In this document: in pieces, positions 34,064 through 46,888 of the stretch
Layout: every line of letters starts with the position of its first letter
Numbering within the stretch: position 1 is the first letter of the stretch
Assembly (NCBI GenBank): GCA_036023115.1
Contig: JAYKKT010000088.1
Span: 2,717,501 to 2,781,500 of the forward strand
Reading direction: 5' to 3'
DNA from: Brasenia schreberi
Taxonomy: Eukaryota > Streptophyta > Magnoliopsida > Nymphaeales > Cabombaceae
Length of the DNA: 64,000 nucleotides
Position numbers and translations under genes: made by a program
Notes under the pieces: model-generated
Told to the model about the DNA's origin: nothing
What the model saw: the letters and a program-made list of their open reading frames with translations, nothing else
The model's database searches: none

Positions 34064-36162
34064 GCATAAGATATGATGGTTTACGGAATTCTTTGATTGT
34101 GTTCTAACCCTTGATATCCACAATCAGATTTCATTAAGGAACAGGAATGAGGATTTTGAATTGATGCATCAACAGAATCCATCTACCATGAGAACATTTT
34201 GTAGCATTTGGTACTTTTAGTTGTGCAAGATTCAGGGAACCACATAACCTTCTCCTACTCTTGTGCCACTATAAGTGCACTTCTCCATGTTCTGCACAAA
34301 ACTAAAAATAGATGACCAAGGAAAGAGGTCAGTGAGAAGCAACAATGCATTATAATTAAATGGAGATTGTAAAGCTGTTGTTTGGTTATAAATATCAAGA
34401 TATTTTATACATGATAAGAGTACCAAGAAGGGACTTAATAAAACACAATAATATGAACAATAATGACGAGTTCATAATAACCATAAAGCAAATGTGCAAT
34501 AGAAAATTCGCAAGATTCTTATTGGAATATGTCTAAATATAGATAAAAGGGCAGCTGTTAATAATTGAGAATAAGGAAAGCGGCTAAAACCAAACTCACT
34601 GGCACTGGAAACCCAAACAGATCAATAACCACAAACGTCATCACTTGGAAAGTGAAGCCAACCAGTAAATCAGCTAAACAAAGTTCATCTCAAGTGATTT
34701 CTTAGTGTCCCTTTCTACTGTCACAAGAATGGAGAGATCAAGATCACTCGATAATCGAGTACATGTGCCACTGGTAGGCTTAATTGCAGCTAAAAAAGCC
34801 TATACATGAACTTCGCTGTAAAAACATGTAACCTGATGAAGTTGGTTTAGTGCTTTCCGGTGTGTGTATGTGCGTGTGCACGCCACTGAGTGTTTAGTGT
34901 GTGTGTGTCTACGAAAATGTGTTGCTTGAATACATGGGGCTCAAACTGGTTCTCCACTGTAATTTCCGGTGTCTAACTCGGCTCTAAGTTCAAAGAAGGT
35001 TCCTCCCCAAACCCCGTGCCCCCCATCTCCCGAGAACCGAGACCAGTTTAAAAGTATTGCGTTTCGTCAGCATCCAACTTATGAACTGGGTCCTTCCTAA
35101 TAATGGCACTTCAATATATGATCTTAAGATCCTCTTGGAATAGCTTACAGTAACTGTACGTGTCCCTCATATCAAACACTGAAACAATTTGTCGAAAGTC
35201 CAAAGGAAGATTTCGATAAGTAAATTCTGTTCTTTGAAAGAATTGAATTGGTGAACAGTGGACGCATTATAGTTTTTCGATCAAATTGTAGTGTGAAGCA
35301 GGTAGCCATTATGATCACAGTGCTTGGTGGAATTGATAGAACAAAAGTTTGACTTCTGCTATTTCATTTATTATACATCGATTCCTTCGTTGTCAAGGTA
35401 AAGTAAACGGCAGAGTGATGATGTTAAGGCCTCACGGTGATCGTCCTCACAACCTCAAAGAAATATATGAAGAAATTGGTTCACGATATTGCAAAATCTG
35501 TGCATTTCTCTGGCGATACTAGCTTAACTGAGAGGGTTTTAGATGTCATACAAGCGGTGAGGGTTCAAAGTGTCACCTTCATCCTTATATCGGAAGCCCA
35601 TGAAACGTAGTTTTAAGGGGATGAGGATTCCAGCCTTGAAGTTTGAACTTTTTAAGCACGGTGCTTTCACTTTGGATTGCGTGCAGTTTTTCGAGCTATC
35701 AATAGAGAAAGAAAAAACCACAGTTCCTTGGTTCTGCATTTAATCAAAATATCATAACCCTTAAATTTTCAAAGCAGATCATCAGTAAAACCGATAAAGT
35801 TAGCTAATCCCAAAATAAATCTGCTCTGTGCCATTAAACGTTCATCATTCCCAGTTTAACACATGTTAATCCAACAATAAACTAGTTTAGGGACCATTTT
35901 CATCACGATTTCGATGCAAAATACATAGTAGAACACTCTCAAAGTCGTTCATAACGCGGTTTTCGCCAAAATTCATGACGGCATCAAAGAAACCTACCCT
36001 GACCTGTTCAAGATGATCAGGATAGCTGAAGCATTTGATATCTTGGTCATCTTGAAATGTCCTAGAACATCCTGATCTTTCGCAATCACTACTACTAAGC
36101 ATATGGTTACACTTACATTTAGTATACAACTGTTCTGTACAGTAAAACAATCAAATTCTCTC
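34064..36162. other. Intergenic, no gene recognised
   Basis: It contains part of the dispersed repeat (34600-34780). The frame at 35887-36150 (-) has no known motif. Confidence 0.4.
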
Positions 36163-36440
36163 AAAACAGACCAGCAGGAATGAGATCAGGTTGGTTGGTA
36201 TCACTTGGAATGCCACTGTCACATTGCAGCTGTTGCTGGAGGGAGTGCACAATGTTGCTGCTTGGAGCATCAGTGTCATTGATGAAGCCTTTGCAGAAGC
36301 TAGTACTCCTGTTATTACTCCCTGATGCAGGAACCATGAAGAAGCCGCACGGAAGCAGCGGGACGTTGGACATGTCGCCGGAGGTCATGACGGTGCTGAT
36401 GGCGGCAGAAACCATGCTCCAAACAGGAGGTCTGTGCTTG
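36163..36440 (-). pseudogene. C-terminal fragment of an HD-ZIP IV gene
   Basis: The minus strand reads MTSGDMSNVPLLPCGFFMVP, matching the intact gene's last exon around [15 protein letters not shown]. After a frameshift, a NVTVAFQV stretch matches ILTAAFQV of the intact protein. Only part of the last exon is present; homeodomain, zipper and START domain are absent. It lies about 3.6 kb upstream of the intact gene, in the same orientation. It is a broken paralogue, either a partial duplication or the remnant of a neighbouring gene. The sequence 5' of it runs into a (TA)n(GA)n microsatellite at 36491. Confidence 0.75.
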
Positions 36441-36483
36441 GACCTCCTGGACCCTTTGGAGCATGTACATCAACCGTAAGTCG

Positions 36484-36587
<104 letters not shown>

Positions 36588-36901
36588 AGTACATGTGCAA
36601 GTGAATATATGCTTAAGCATTCTCAAATATCAACTGTTAAAATATTTGATTTTTTGAAATATATGCTAGCACATTTAGGTGTTACTATATCCAAACAAAT
36701 CTTGACGATCCATCTTTGAAAATAAAAAAAATATTGTCAATATCTACTTTTACCATCAAAAAAGGAATCCTGTGAAAAAATGATCCTAAATAGGAAAACA
36801 ACCTAAAATTCATTATGCTTTGAGTGCACAAATAGGTAGGTGGTGGGTTGTGACTAGAAGGACACATTTGAAATAAAATTTAGTGGGCAGTTCGAAGCAT
36901 T

Positions 36902-37190
36902 GATCTGGGTAAGGGTGTTCGTGGTCCGGTTTGGCTCAATTCTAACCTCAACCTTGAACGAAACCAATACGATCAGTTTTCAATTTTTGGAAAACTGAAC
37001 CAGAACATTTAAATAGTTAGAGCCGGACCAAACCAAAGTATGGTTTTGAGTTTAGTTAGGTTTTGAACTAAAGTTTTATATATTTTAATATTATGTTAAA
37101 AATATAACACTTATATTGTATAACAAATAATCAATATAAAGCAACATCATACCCAAATTATGTCACAGTGTAGACAAACTAAGAAAGTTA
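36902..37190 (+). repeat. Direct repeat pair, left copy
   Basis: This matches 37665-37915 in order: gtgttcgtggtccggtttgg, tctaacctcaacc, the cacttatattgtataacaaa word and catcatacccaaattatgtca. The pair are about 760 bp apart. They could be LTRs of a small non-autonomous element or a local duplication. Confidence 0.7.
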
Positions 37191-37664
37191 CAGCTTGTGC
37201 AGATACAAAAGATTGGAGTCGGGTTAGAGTACTGAAAGATTATTAGGATCTGAAAGAGGAAAGCATAAAAGGGTTGTTATGGGCCACTAAATCTGTCAGG
37301 TTATATAATAGATGGGTTCAGTTCAGTCTTATGACTCGGTTTCAACCTTCAATCCTCTAAACCGAACAAAGACGCTTTCCTTTTTCCGTCCAAACAAAAT
37401 CAAGCCACAGAACGAATGAAACCAAACCCAAACTATTCTCGGTTTGTTTTGATTTCAGAACTTTTGAGTTTTTCTCTATTTTCCTTTTAGCTTCAAAACG
37501 AAATAACACCCAAGACAACATTGCAGAGAAGGAAATGGGAATGGAGTTTTCAAATATATAAATTTGTTTTCTAGGCTAAGCACAAGGCACAATTGTGTAC
37601 AAGATGCTGTTTGTGACTCGATGATGTTGACTGTGAAACTTAGGTTGATGTAGGTTGCGAGGTG

Positions 37665-37915
37665 TTCATGGTCTGGTTTGGTTCGGTTCTAACCTCAACC
37701 GTGAATGGAAGTAATACCATCTTGTCAATTTATGGAAAACCAAGCCAAACCATCAAAACAGATGGATCTGAATCAAACCAAACTACGGGTTCTGGTTTAG
37801 TTCAGTTTTAGGTGGTGGTTTATGTATATTAACATTATGACACTTATATTGTATAACAAAATCAATATGAAGTAGCATCATACCCAAATTATGTCATGAT
37901 AGATAAACTTAAATT
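37665..37915 (+). repeat. Direct repeat pair, right copy
   Basis: Partner of 36902-37190, diverged and with small deletions. The 37191-37664 interval between them has no coding similarity. Confidence 0.7.
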
Positions 37916-38157
37916 CTATCATGATTTTCAGTCATTGAAACCTGAACTCTCTATACATTCTTAGAGAAGACAGCAACACAATTCTCATCTTAATAGATGG
38001 CCTAAAAATGGAATGAAAGCTTTAAAGAATCGTCAATAATAAGGCACGAATGAGAATTTGAGTTGAAAGTCGAATTCTGCAGACTCGAATAGAAAATATG
38101 CATAAATGGAGTAGAAATTGAAGCTGCAATGTGGAGCCAGAAGCCAGATGCACGCCC

Positions 38158-38230
38158 TCGGGTATCAAACTCATGATCTCCAACTTGTTGATCGACCCCA
38201 TAGCCAGGTGAGCTATTGCTATTTGTGCTC
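38158..38230 (-). repeat. SINE-like (tRNA-derived) head
   Basis: On the minus strand, box A agcaatagctcacctggct (38202-38220) and box B gatcatgagtttgataccc (about 38160-38178) match the unit at 1404-1487. Confidence 0.45.
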
Positions 38231-38623
38231 AACCTTTGATGATTGAGAATAGTGAAAACAGCTAAAATTTCATCATTTGGAAAGTGAAACTAAACAGTAA
38301 AACTAGCTGAACCAAATTCATCGTTGGTGACAGCTTCTTTAGTGGCGTTTGGCCCTTTTCTCGATTCTCAAGAATAGAGAGATTACATGATCGTCTCTTA
38401 CTCGTGACGTTCAGTGGTTCAAGTGCCACTGAAAGAGCTGTCATCATACATGAAGTGGGGTTCAAATCGACGAAATAAACAAGGAGACGACTCCATGAAT
38501 AACTTAACAGTGAACAATTACAGTGACAAGGAAGATTAGTTCCTGGCAAAACGAAATGGAAAAGAGCAGTCTTTGTAATGCAAGTACCTTCTAAGTAATT
38601 ACAATACAAGGAAGATTAATTTG

Positions 38624-38742
38624 TGGCAAATTCGACTACCAACGATTTGGAAAATCTGGCTTTCTCTCTCCCTCAATTACCAAAAAGAAAACCACGTTGG
38701 TCCAACGAGAAGACCCCTCTTGTTAATTGCTAGAGCCCAAAG

Positions 38743-38773
<31 letters not shown>

Positions 38774-39075
38774 GACGTGTGCAAATAGGAGACCAAGAAG
38801 AGGACGTCCGTTTTCCCTTGGAAGGGCCTCAGCCATGCTCTGGGAAAAGATCAAATTCGACTACCAACGACTCCGAAAATCTGTCCTCGCTCCCTCAACA
38901 AAAGAAACCATCTTGGTGCGACAACAAATCTCTCTTGCTTGTTTAATGCGCACACACAGAGGCAATAGTTTTTTCTCATAAGAATTTGGTGATGAGGATT
39001 TGATCTCTCTCTCTCACACACACATACGGGTACAGATAGGAGCTCGAGGAGAGGACGTTTGCTTTTCCATTGATA
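38624..39075 (+). repeat. Diverged tandem duplication, about 220-bp unit
   Basis: Unit 1 (38624-38820) and unit 2 (38850-39075) share aaattcgactaccaacga, gaaaatctg, a (CT)n(CA)n block and a gaggacgt..gcttttcc end. Unit 2 carries extra sequence in the middle. Confidence 0.65.
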
Positions 39076-39120
39076 CTGAGGAAGTTTGTAGGAGAGCTGT
39101 TTTTGCGTCACAGGCCCAAG

Positions 39121-39506
39121 CTGGACATGTTGGATGGGCCAACATGGGCTACAAACCTAAGGCACTGGTAAATTGGGCCAAGAATCGGTTGGAATCAAAA
39201 CCAGTCAAACTGGATCCAGAACAAGGGATCACCTACTTTGGTTCTGGTCCCACCTTCCATGAAGCAGAAATTGAAATATATTAGAACTAAAATCGAAATC
39301 AACGATTTCATTGGTTTCATTTTTTAAAAATTTTCTATATTTCAAAATTTTGGATGGTTTTCCTAGGTGTCAACGGTTTAGGACACAAACCCAAACCAGA
39401 ATCGAAAGTTTTGAACTGGAACCAAAACCAACCTAATCCTGGTTCAGCTCCGGTTCTTGGTTTCAAGAAAACCAGAACCGACGTTTGGAACCGGCATGTT
39501 TAGGCT
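39121..39506. mobile_element. GGTTC/GAACC-rich family element
   Basis: An AT-rich core (39315-39365) lies between GAACC/GGTTC-rich shoulders. The right end ggaaccggcatgtttag fits the family terminus; the left end (ctggacatgttgg) is weak. Confidence 0.4.
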
Positions 39507-39987
39507 AGTGGCTCGTCTTAAAATCTATTAAACCGTTGTCAACATACTATGTCCGGAAGGAAGGCTCCTCTCAAAATGAGCCCTCACTGCAACTCATGCA
39601 TCTGCATGTCATCTTTATAATCGATAAAGACTAATTCTCATAATAGCAAACAAATCACTGGTCATAAGCCAATAAAGAGACGGAGGGTGCCCAAACTTAA
39701 AGATGTCAATACGGTCATGGCCAGCCCTTGAAGGACCATGTCGCTCCCTAGGTCAGGCTCATTATATATAAGCATACATATACATAATGTACATATACAT
39801 ATTATATTATTTATACACATATATACGTATATATATGTGTGTGAGCGCGCATATGTACATATACATCTGGCCCTGCGAGCCAACCCAGCCACGCCACCTT
39901 CTCCCCATCACCAAGAGCACCAAATTGATTCCTATCCACATTTTATGGACTCAGTGGATTGTCTCCTAGATGATTTCCTTGGTGTAT

Positions 39988-39989
<2 letters not shown>

Positions 39990-40080
<91 letters not shown>
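39990..40080. repeat. (TC)n microsatellite, about 45 units
   Basis: A near-perfect TC run of about 90 bp. Confidence 0.97.
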
Positions 40081-40082
<2 letters not shown>

Positions 40083-40444
40083 GGCACTCGTATGCCTTGT
40101 ATCCAAACTTCTTGAAACTCGGCTATCAGAAACTCCATTTGAAACTAAACTTTTGTCTGAAACAACGGCATTGTTTGAGGATGCAAGGACAACAGCTCGA
40201 CAATTAGGGTTCTTCCTAACTGAAATTTCCATGGATGGTTTTGCTCCTCCTCTTCCATACTTGCCGGCCTCCTAAATCAGAGCAAGGAGTACGGCTCTCA
40301 TGCCCATCTTGAATCACATCCCCATTCCAGAGAGAACACCTTATCTGTGGAGGAAATTAGGAATCATGTCGTCGTTCGGTATCATGCCGCTGGCAGTATC
40401 CAAATCTGAGCCCATCAGTCTCCCTTAGCTTAATTTGTTGTTTC

Positions 40445-41310
40445 TGGGTGTAAAGATTTCTCGAGATAGAGAATCTAAACTCTTATGTTTAACTCATGAG
40501 AGATATATTGACTATATCTTCAAGAAGTTCAAAATGGGTGAGTGAAAGTATACTATTACACCCGTTGCAAAATGGGTCAAATTAAGTAAGGTTGATTGTC
40601 CAAGTGAAGGAGATGATAAACCTAACGTTCTTTATGCACAAGCTGTGGGTAGCTTAATATATGTTATGTTATGTATAAGACCTAATATCAGCTTCATTGT
40701 TGGTCTTATAAGTAGATATCAAAGTAATCTTGCATGACAGCATTGGATAGCTGTAAAAAGAAATTTAAGATATCTCAAAGGAACAAAAGACTTAAAATTG
40801 TGTTTTCAAGTAGATTAATTGAAAGTGGTAGGATACTCAGATGTTGCCTTTGCTGGGAGTAAAGATAACTGCAAATCAACCTCGGGACAAAAATTCTTAT
40901 TTGGAGGTGGAGTTATTTCTTGGGCATGTAAGAAATAAGGTTGTGTAGCATTACATACACAAGAAGTTGAGTATGTAGTTTGTTGTATGGTTGCAACGAA
41001 TGTCGTTTGGATAAGTGCTTCATACAAGATTTGAAGCTGAAAATAGTTGACGAGCTAGTTGTCATTTACTACGACAACAATACAGCAATCACTATAATCA
41101 AAAGTAGAGTTGGCAACTTTAAAAGCAAGCATATAATAGTTAAATACCACTATGTTCATGATATGGTTATGAGAAAGGAAATATCCATTTCATACATGCC
41201 AACTCTTGATATGTTAGCACACTCCTTGACTAAAGCCATAACAGAAGATCTTTTCTCAAAACATATTACAAACATGGGTTTGAGATATGCTTGGTTGTTG
41301 TGTAGGTAAA
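40445..41310 (+). pseudogene. Ty1/copia RT end and RNase H fragment
   Basis: The sequence reads VKISRDRESKLLCLTHERYI, YAQAVGSLIYVM, RYLKGTKDLKL, VVGYSDVAFAG, STSGQKFLFGGGVISWACKK and the KHIIVKYHYVHD motif near 41130-41160, in frames interrupted by stops. This order is the 3' half of copia pol. It belongs to a different lineage from the 6-12 kb bodies, judging by the motif wording. No LTRs, gag or integrase are found with it. The last 330 bp (40980-41309) remain open by chance. Confidence 0.8.
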
Positions 41311-42660
41311 AAATCACACAACGGATGATAATTGCAATAGCAATCATGAAATGACATTACTAGAAAAACTCTGTAAAAGTAGGAGGAAAACTAGTATGTC
41401 AGTTTACTTAGCTCGAATGACAAAGTGAGAGATGTAACGTAAAGGTGGTCATTCTCGACAACCTTATCGCAAACGGTTAGATTGGCCATCCAACCGTTAC
41501 CTGTGGTGGAAGTCACAGTGTTGATCCAGGACAGTCAGTCGGTTACATATTAGCACCATAACCGACTGGATGAGGCTTCGAACTGAAAGCTCATGCAAGA
41601 AACCCGGGAGGGGAGGAGCCAATATCCCGGATTAGCACCACAAACGACTAGATAAGGTTCCAAACATAAAGGTGGTTATTCTCATCTTCTTTTACAATTT
41701 ATTTCTCTCAACCAGATATCCCGAATTGCCAAAATCACATAATGGTGAATGAGCGAAGAAATGAGAGAGAGAGAAAGGAACATGTGATGGATTGGGTGAC
41801 CTCTACAAAGACTTGGGGCAACTTTTGTTGTTCCTCGCTCCTAGTACGCAGCAGCAAAACCTACTTCCTTCTCCTGAGCAACATAATCACACGAATAGGT
41901 AAGGGTGTTTTGAGTTTTTCGGTTTTCACACGGCCAGTTTTTTGTTTTTCACAGTATATATTTCCTGTGCGTTGCTCTGAATTTATAGAGCAGTGCCAGC
42001 TCCTTTTCTCTTGAGTTTTTTGGTTGGGCTTTTCGTTTGGAGCCTCATCTAGTTGATTATGGTGGTAATCTGTAACCGATTGATTGTTACAAATCAGCAA
42101 TGTAACTTCCAATGCACGTAACGACTAGATGATCAATCTGGTCATTCACGTGACAAGGTTAATGATCACCTTTACTTTACAACATGAACGTTGAAAACCT
42201 GACTTTTTCAATGAGAAACTAGTATCTCGAAGGAAAAGATCCACGTACCTTTCTTTGCTCTCATATATTGTTCGTATCGACTAAGAAAGAAGAAAAAGGA
42301 ACAAAAGCAGGTGACTTTAGATACCCATTTATCGTCCATCGGGTTCCCACACACAACCCGAATTTTATAAGATTTGAAACAATGTTCAGTTTGCATAAGT
42401 TTCCATTTCATGTGATGATCAAAAAGCTTGAATAGAAACAGAGCTGAACATAACCACTTCTCGTGAAGACTTTAAAAGTTTTTATCGAAGTTAAATTTCC
42501 TAAATAATTGTATTAAGGTATCTAAAGTAAATAAGTGTTAATTTTTCCTTCTTTGCTTTAGGTTAATGAAGGACAACTCTAAACGTTTGGGTGTTCAAGG
42601 AAGTCTCTCCCAACTCAGCTTAGCTCAGCTCGTAAAAGGATGATGAACAGTTGTCGAGTG
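41311..42660. other. Intergenic, no gene recognised
   Basis: 41430-41720 contains two related stretches, each with a gttattctc/gtcattctc word and an accaya-acgactrgat motif. They could be LTR debris of the copia fragment. Confidence 0.3.
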
Positions 42661-43085
42661 TAATGAACCGAGCCGCTTGGTTCGTTTGTCTCGTTTATGA
42701 GTCGTATATGCCGGTTAAACTTTGCACTAAATATGTCCGGTTCAGAATCGTATGGACAGTTCGAAACTAAAACCAAGACCTTAAATCCACTACAACTAAA
42801 ACTGGTCAAACTGGACCTAGATGTATAAGTGGAGTCGGAACTGGAAACGGCAATTCAAATCGCTGGTTTGATCTCTTTTTCTTTTTTTAGGTTTTATGTT
42901 TCCTAAGTTTTTATCGGAGGCGGCCTTTTCTAACCATAACCGGAACTGGTTGGTCCTGATTCGTAGTTTTGGGCGTACCGGAACCGACGGTTCTGGTTTA
43001 CCGAGAACAGGGCAGTCTATTTCGCACGCAAGTATGGACCGGACCCATATCGAATCTTGGAATGTGAGTATCCAGAACCGAAGTA
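42661..43085. repeat. GGTTC/GAACC-rich repeat block
   Basis: Dense gaacc/ggttc words with an AT-rich centre near 42880-42910. It includes a tatatgccggttaaac stretch resembling the family terminus, and sits about 230 bp upstream of the fibrillin start codon. Confidence 0.4.
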
Positions 43086-43311
43086 TTCAGGAAAGAAAAG
43101 ATCGTTGTAGATTCCAGAATCTTCCAACACAATTCTTCAAAATACCCTTAGTCTTGAAATATTTACGAACTGGTTCTAATCATTATGTCAAATTACAAGG
43201 GGTACAAGAGTCAAGAAGATTGTTGCCGCCGGTATTTAGCCCGCCAATTCTCTCGACTGCCCCTCATTCCCGTTTGGTTCGCTGTGTGCTTTCGCGATTT
43301 TGTGAGGAATA

Positions 43312-46300
43312 ATGGCGGTGCTATCTTCGACGGCTTCTCTCTTCGTGCAAAACTCTAGAAATCTCCCCCGTCTTTCTGCGTCCCCTTCTACCTCCCTATT
43401 CTCCTTGCGAACCTCCCCCAGGTCGCGTGTTCTCCGGCTCGTATCCGCCGTTGACGACGGCGATGCGCCGTCCATCGAGCCGATCTCTGGTGCCTCGGCC
43501 GGAAGGTCGGTGGACGAATGGGGAGAGAAGGCGACCGTCGGAGAGGACGCGGCCGAGAGCACTAGGGCTCCGGGAGCGGACCCGACGGGAAATGAGGACG
43601 AGTGGGGAGGTAGCGACGGCGGTTACGCCGACGGAAATGGGATCGTCGGATCAGATGTGGCCCGGGAGTTGAAGCAGAGTCTCGTGGATACGGTGTACGG
43701 AACGGAGTTCGGGTTGCGGGCGTCGGCGGAAGTCCGTGCGGAGGTCGTGGAGTTGGTTAGCCGGTTGGAGTCCGCGAACCCGACGACGGCGCCGGTGGAG
43801 GCGCCGGAGCTCAACGGCAATTGGGTTCTTGTGTAAGCCTCGGTATTTTAATATAAAGTTGGTTCGTTTTTGTTGGTTTCAGAATCGATCTTGATTCTTT
43901 TGTGGTTGATTTCTATAGTTTCTTTTACTGGTAGTTGAATTCTTTATGTGTTGATTGATGATTGAACGTGCATTTGTCTGTTCTATTTTTCTTCTCTCTT
44001 TCTTACGGGGGATTAATTTGGAAGAGTCTTGATTACTATTAGGTTGCGTTTCCAGTATGCTAAAACTATGAAGTTGGAAGAATTCATTGCAGGAAGAAGG
44101 ATTCTGATGTAATTCATACTTGTACTTTGTTTCTGTTTTTCTTATTAATGATATTTTGGAAGTCATAGGGTTGCTTGTTAGAGCCATATCGATTCCAATG
44201 AGAGGGGAACACTAGATATTTCAGTTTTTTTAGTTGGAAAAGCATCTATTGTGTTACGTGTTTCCCATGTTTGGGATCCTTTTGGTTTCAGGTTGAAAAT
44301 GCCTGTTTCTATGGTTAGTCATGCGTGCAGGTATTGAGCCAAGAGGCTCTTTTAAGTTTTGATTATGATTAGCTAGTTTAATTCACAGACGGATTCTCGC
44401 TCCCCTTTCCTCGAAAATGTTATCATTGTTTGCTTTTCACTCGAGCTCTCCACTAATGACCATGAATGGAAGAAGCCATCTTTTTAGCACCTGCGAACAG
44501 TTGGCAGATGGTTAAAAAGAAAAGGACAGGAAGAGCTCGAACATGCTTTTTTCCTTCTGTTTGTTGACTGAATGGTTAATTTGAAAGTTGAGCAACTCCG
44601 TTCATGCATTTTCAAATGTTTTTTTCTTTCTAAAGTGCTCAGTTGGAGTATTAGCTGAACAATGACTAAGGATACGAAGCGTCAAAAGTTGGGTGTGTTC
44701 ATTGCTTAATTCTATATTTGGAAGGTTATTTGATGGTGATAACCATGCATTCTATTAGAGATAACTGTTTTTCTGCTTGACTGCCAATGGCCCTATGAGA
44801 TGACTGAAATGCTTGACGTAAGGGACCTAAATCTAGCTTATCCAAGGTGTACGGTTTAATGGCATGTTTCTATTGTTTGGTGATTATGTCATGCCTCTGG
44901 GATCACATGTATGATTTGCTTTGCCTTTAAGATTTCACTTTCTTTAGTTGGGGAATCCCATTTCTGGTTGGAAGTGCTTGTTTCTGGGGGTGGGTCATGC
45001 GTGCATGTATTGGGACAATAGGATTTTTAAGTATTTGGCTATAATTAGCTAGTTTTGTTCCCAGTTGGATTCTCGCTTCCTTTTCTGGAAAATGTCATCT
45101 TTGTTTGTTTTTTTACTCAAGCTCCCCCGTAATGGCTATAGGAAGTTAGGTGCTCATTGCTTAATTCCATATTTGGGAGGTTATTTAATGGTGGTTACCA
45201 TGCATGGATTGGAATTAACTATTTTCCTGCTGACTTCAAAAGGTCGTGTGATTTGACTGAAATTTTTGACGTAATGAACCTCAATCTACCCTATATAGGG
45301 TGGCGTGGCTTAATGGCATGTTTCTATTGTTTGGCGATTTTCCTCCTCTGTTGCTGAAACATAGAAAAAGGACAAAATTTTGCAATCAGACGAACTCTGT
45401 AAAATTTATAGTCTCACAAGATCACTGAGCCAATTTATTTAAGCAGCCCAAATTTATTGCAGGGACAACAGTCATGATGAGATTCCATATAGACCTTTAT
45501 CCATCCCTGTCCCTTTCGATCCTAGTTAAAGAATGTTTTCTTGCCTGTTGACTTAAGAATGGTTCTCCCTCTGTCAATGTTTTACAAATCACATGGTATC
45601 ATATGGTCGTATTGGTACTTACCTGTATCTAAGGAGCATATCATATTGATATTGTGCGATATGAGCACCGTATGGTATGATATGATGCCAGTTTCAGAAA
45701 ACTGTGTTTGTCCTTTCAAATAAAAGTTTGGGGTGGGTTCAAACCCACTCTAAGCAAGCTGCTTTGGCCTCTTCTTGTTTGTTTATTTCTTCTGTGTTTG
45801 TCCTTTTCAAATAAAAGTTTGGGGTGGGTTCAAACCCACTCTAAGCCAGCTGCTTTGGCCTCTTCTTTTATGTTTATTTCTTCCTCTTCCAAGACCAATT
45901 CCTTTCTCTCCCAAAATCCCAAATTTGTTCCACATCCACCAATTTTCGTCAATATTAAGTTTCAAAATAGGGCTTGAGGCAATGCATGCATGTGATGCAG
46001 TTTGAGTAGGCAGTCAAAGCTCACAAGTTTATCTGATGCCTTGAACTTGCATGTTTGTGAAGGCCCGTAGAGAGAAGCCTTGCATCTTTGACCACCAAGG
46101 CTCTTTTAGTTTTTTACGTTAGGCTCTGATTGGTAGGGTTCAATAATGCATCTCATTTAAATCTGTGTAACCCATTTATTTGCCTACTACTGAGTCATGG
46201 AGACTGATTAAGAAAGGTAGTTTTGGCTAAAGGTGGGGCCTCTTCATGGGTTTTACATTTATTTTCTGCTGATTAATTTTACTTATATTAAAGTTTTCCC

Positions 46301-46830
46301 GTGCACTAGAATGCCAAATGTGAGGGTTCCACTCTGTGGTACGATTGTATGCTATAGTTTCATACTGAGACTCGCTGAACACAAGGGTTAGTGATGATAT
46401 AAGCTGCCAGTTACCAAAATCTATTGTTAATTAAGGACGGCTAAAAATTAAGGTCTGACTTTACTTTTGTTTCAAGTTGTTGGAATGCCCTCTTATTTAA
46501 TCTTTGTATTTGATCATCTCAATGATTTCTGCTTGACTTGGTGAATTCATTGAAGACATTGTGGTTATTTGGCCTATTGTTTCCTGGTTCTTTGTGGGTT
46601 TTAACTTGATTATTTATGTTCTCTTTTCAAAAGCTACACAGCCTTCTCAGAGCTATTACCGCTGATAGCAGCTGGTTCAACATCTTTGCTTAAGCTTCAA
46701 AAGATAACCCAATTGATTGATACCAGCAATCTTAAGGTCTTAAATACTGCAACATACTCGAACCCGTTAGCGACCATTTCCTTTAGTGCCTCCGCATCAT
46801 TCGAGGTCCGAAGCCCTTCAAGAATTCAGG

Positions 46831-46888
<58 letters not shown>

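Noticed and set aside
38262..38609. 115-codon minus-strand frame
   Set aside because: Part of the same dispersed repeat; no domain.
39932..40275. Open frames with long Arg-Glu or Ser-Leu runs
   Set aside because: They translate the (TC)n microsatellite; the non-repeat tail at 40084-40275 has no recognisable domain.
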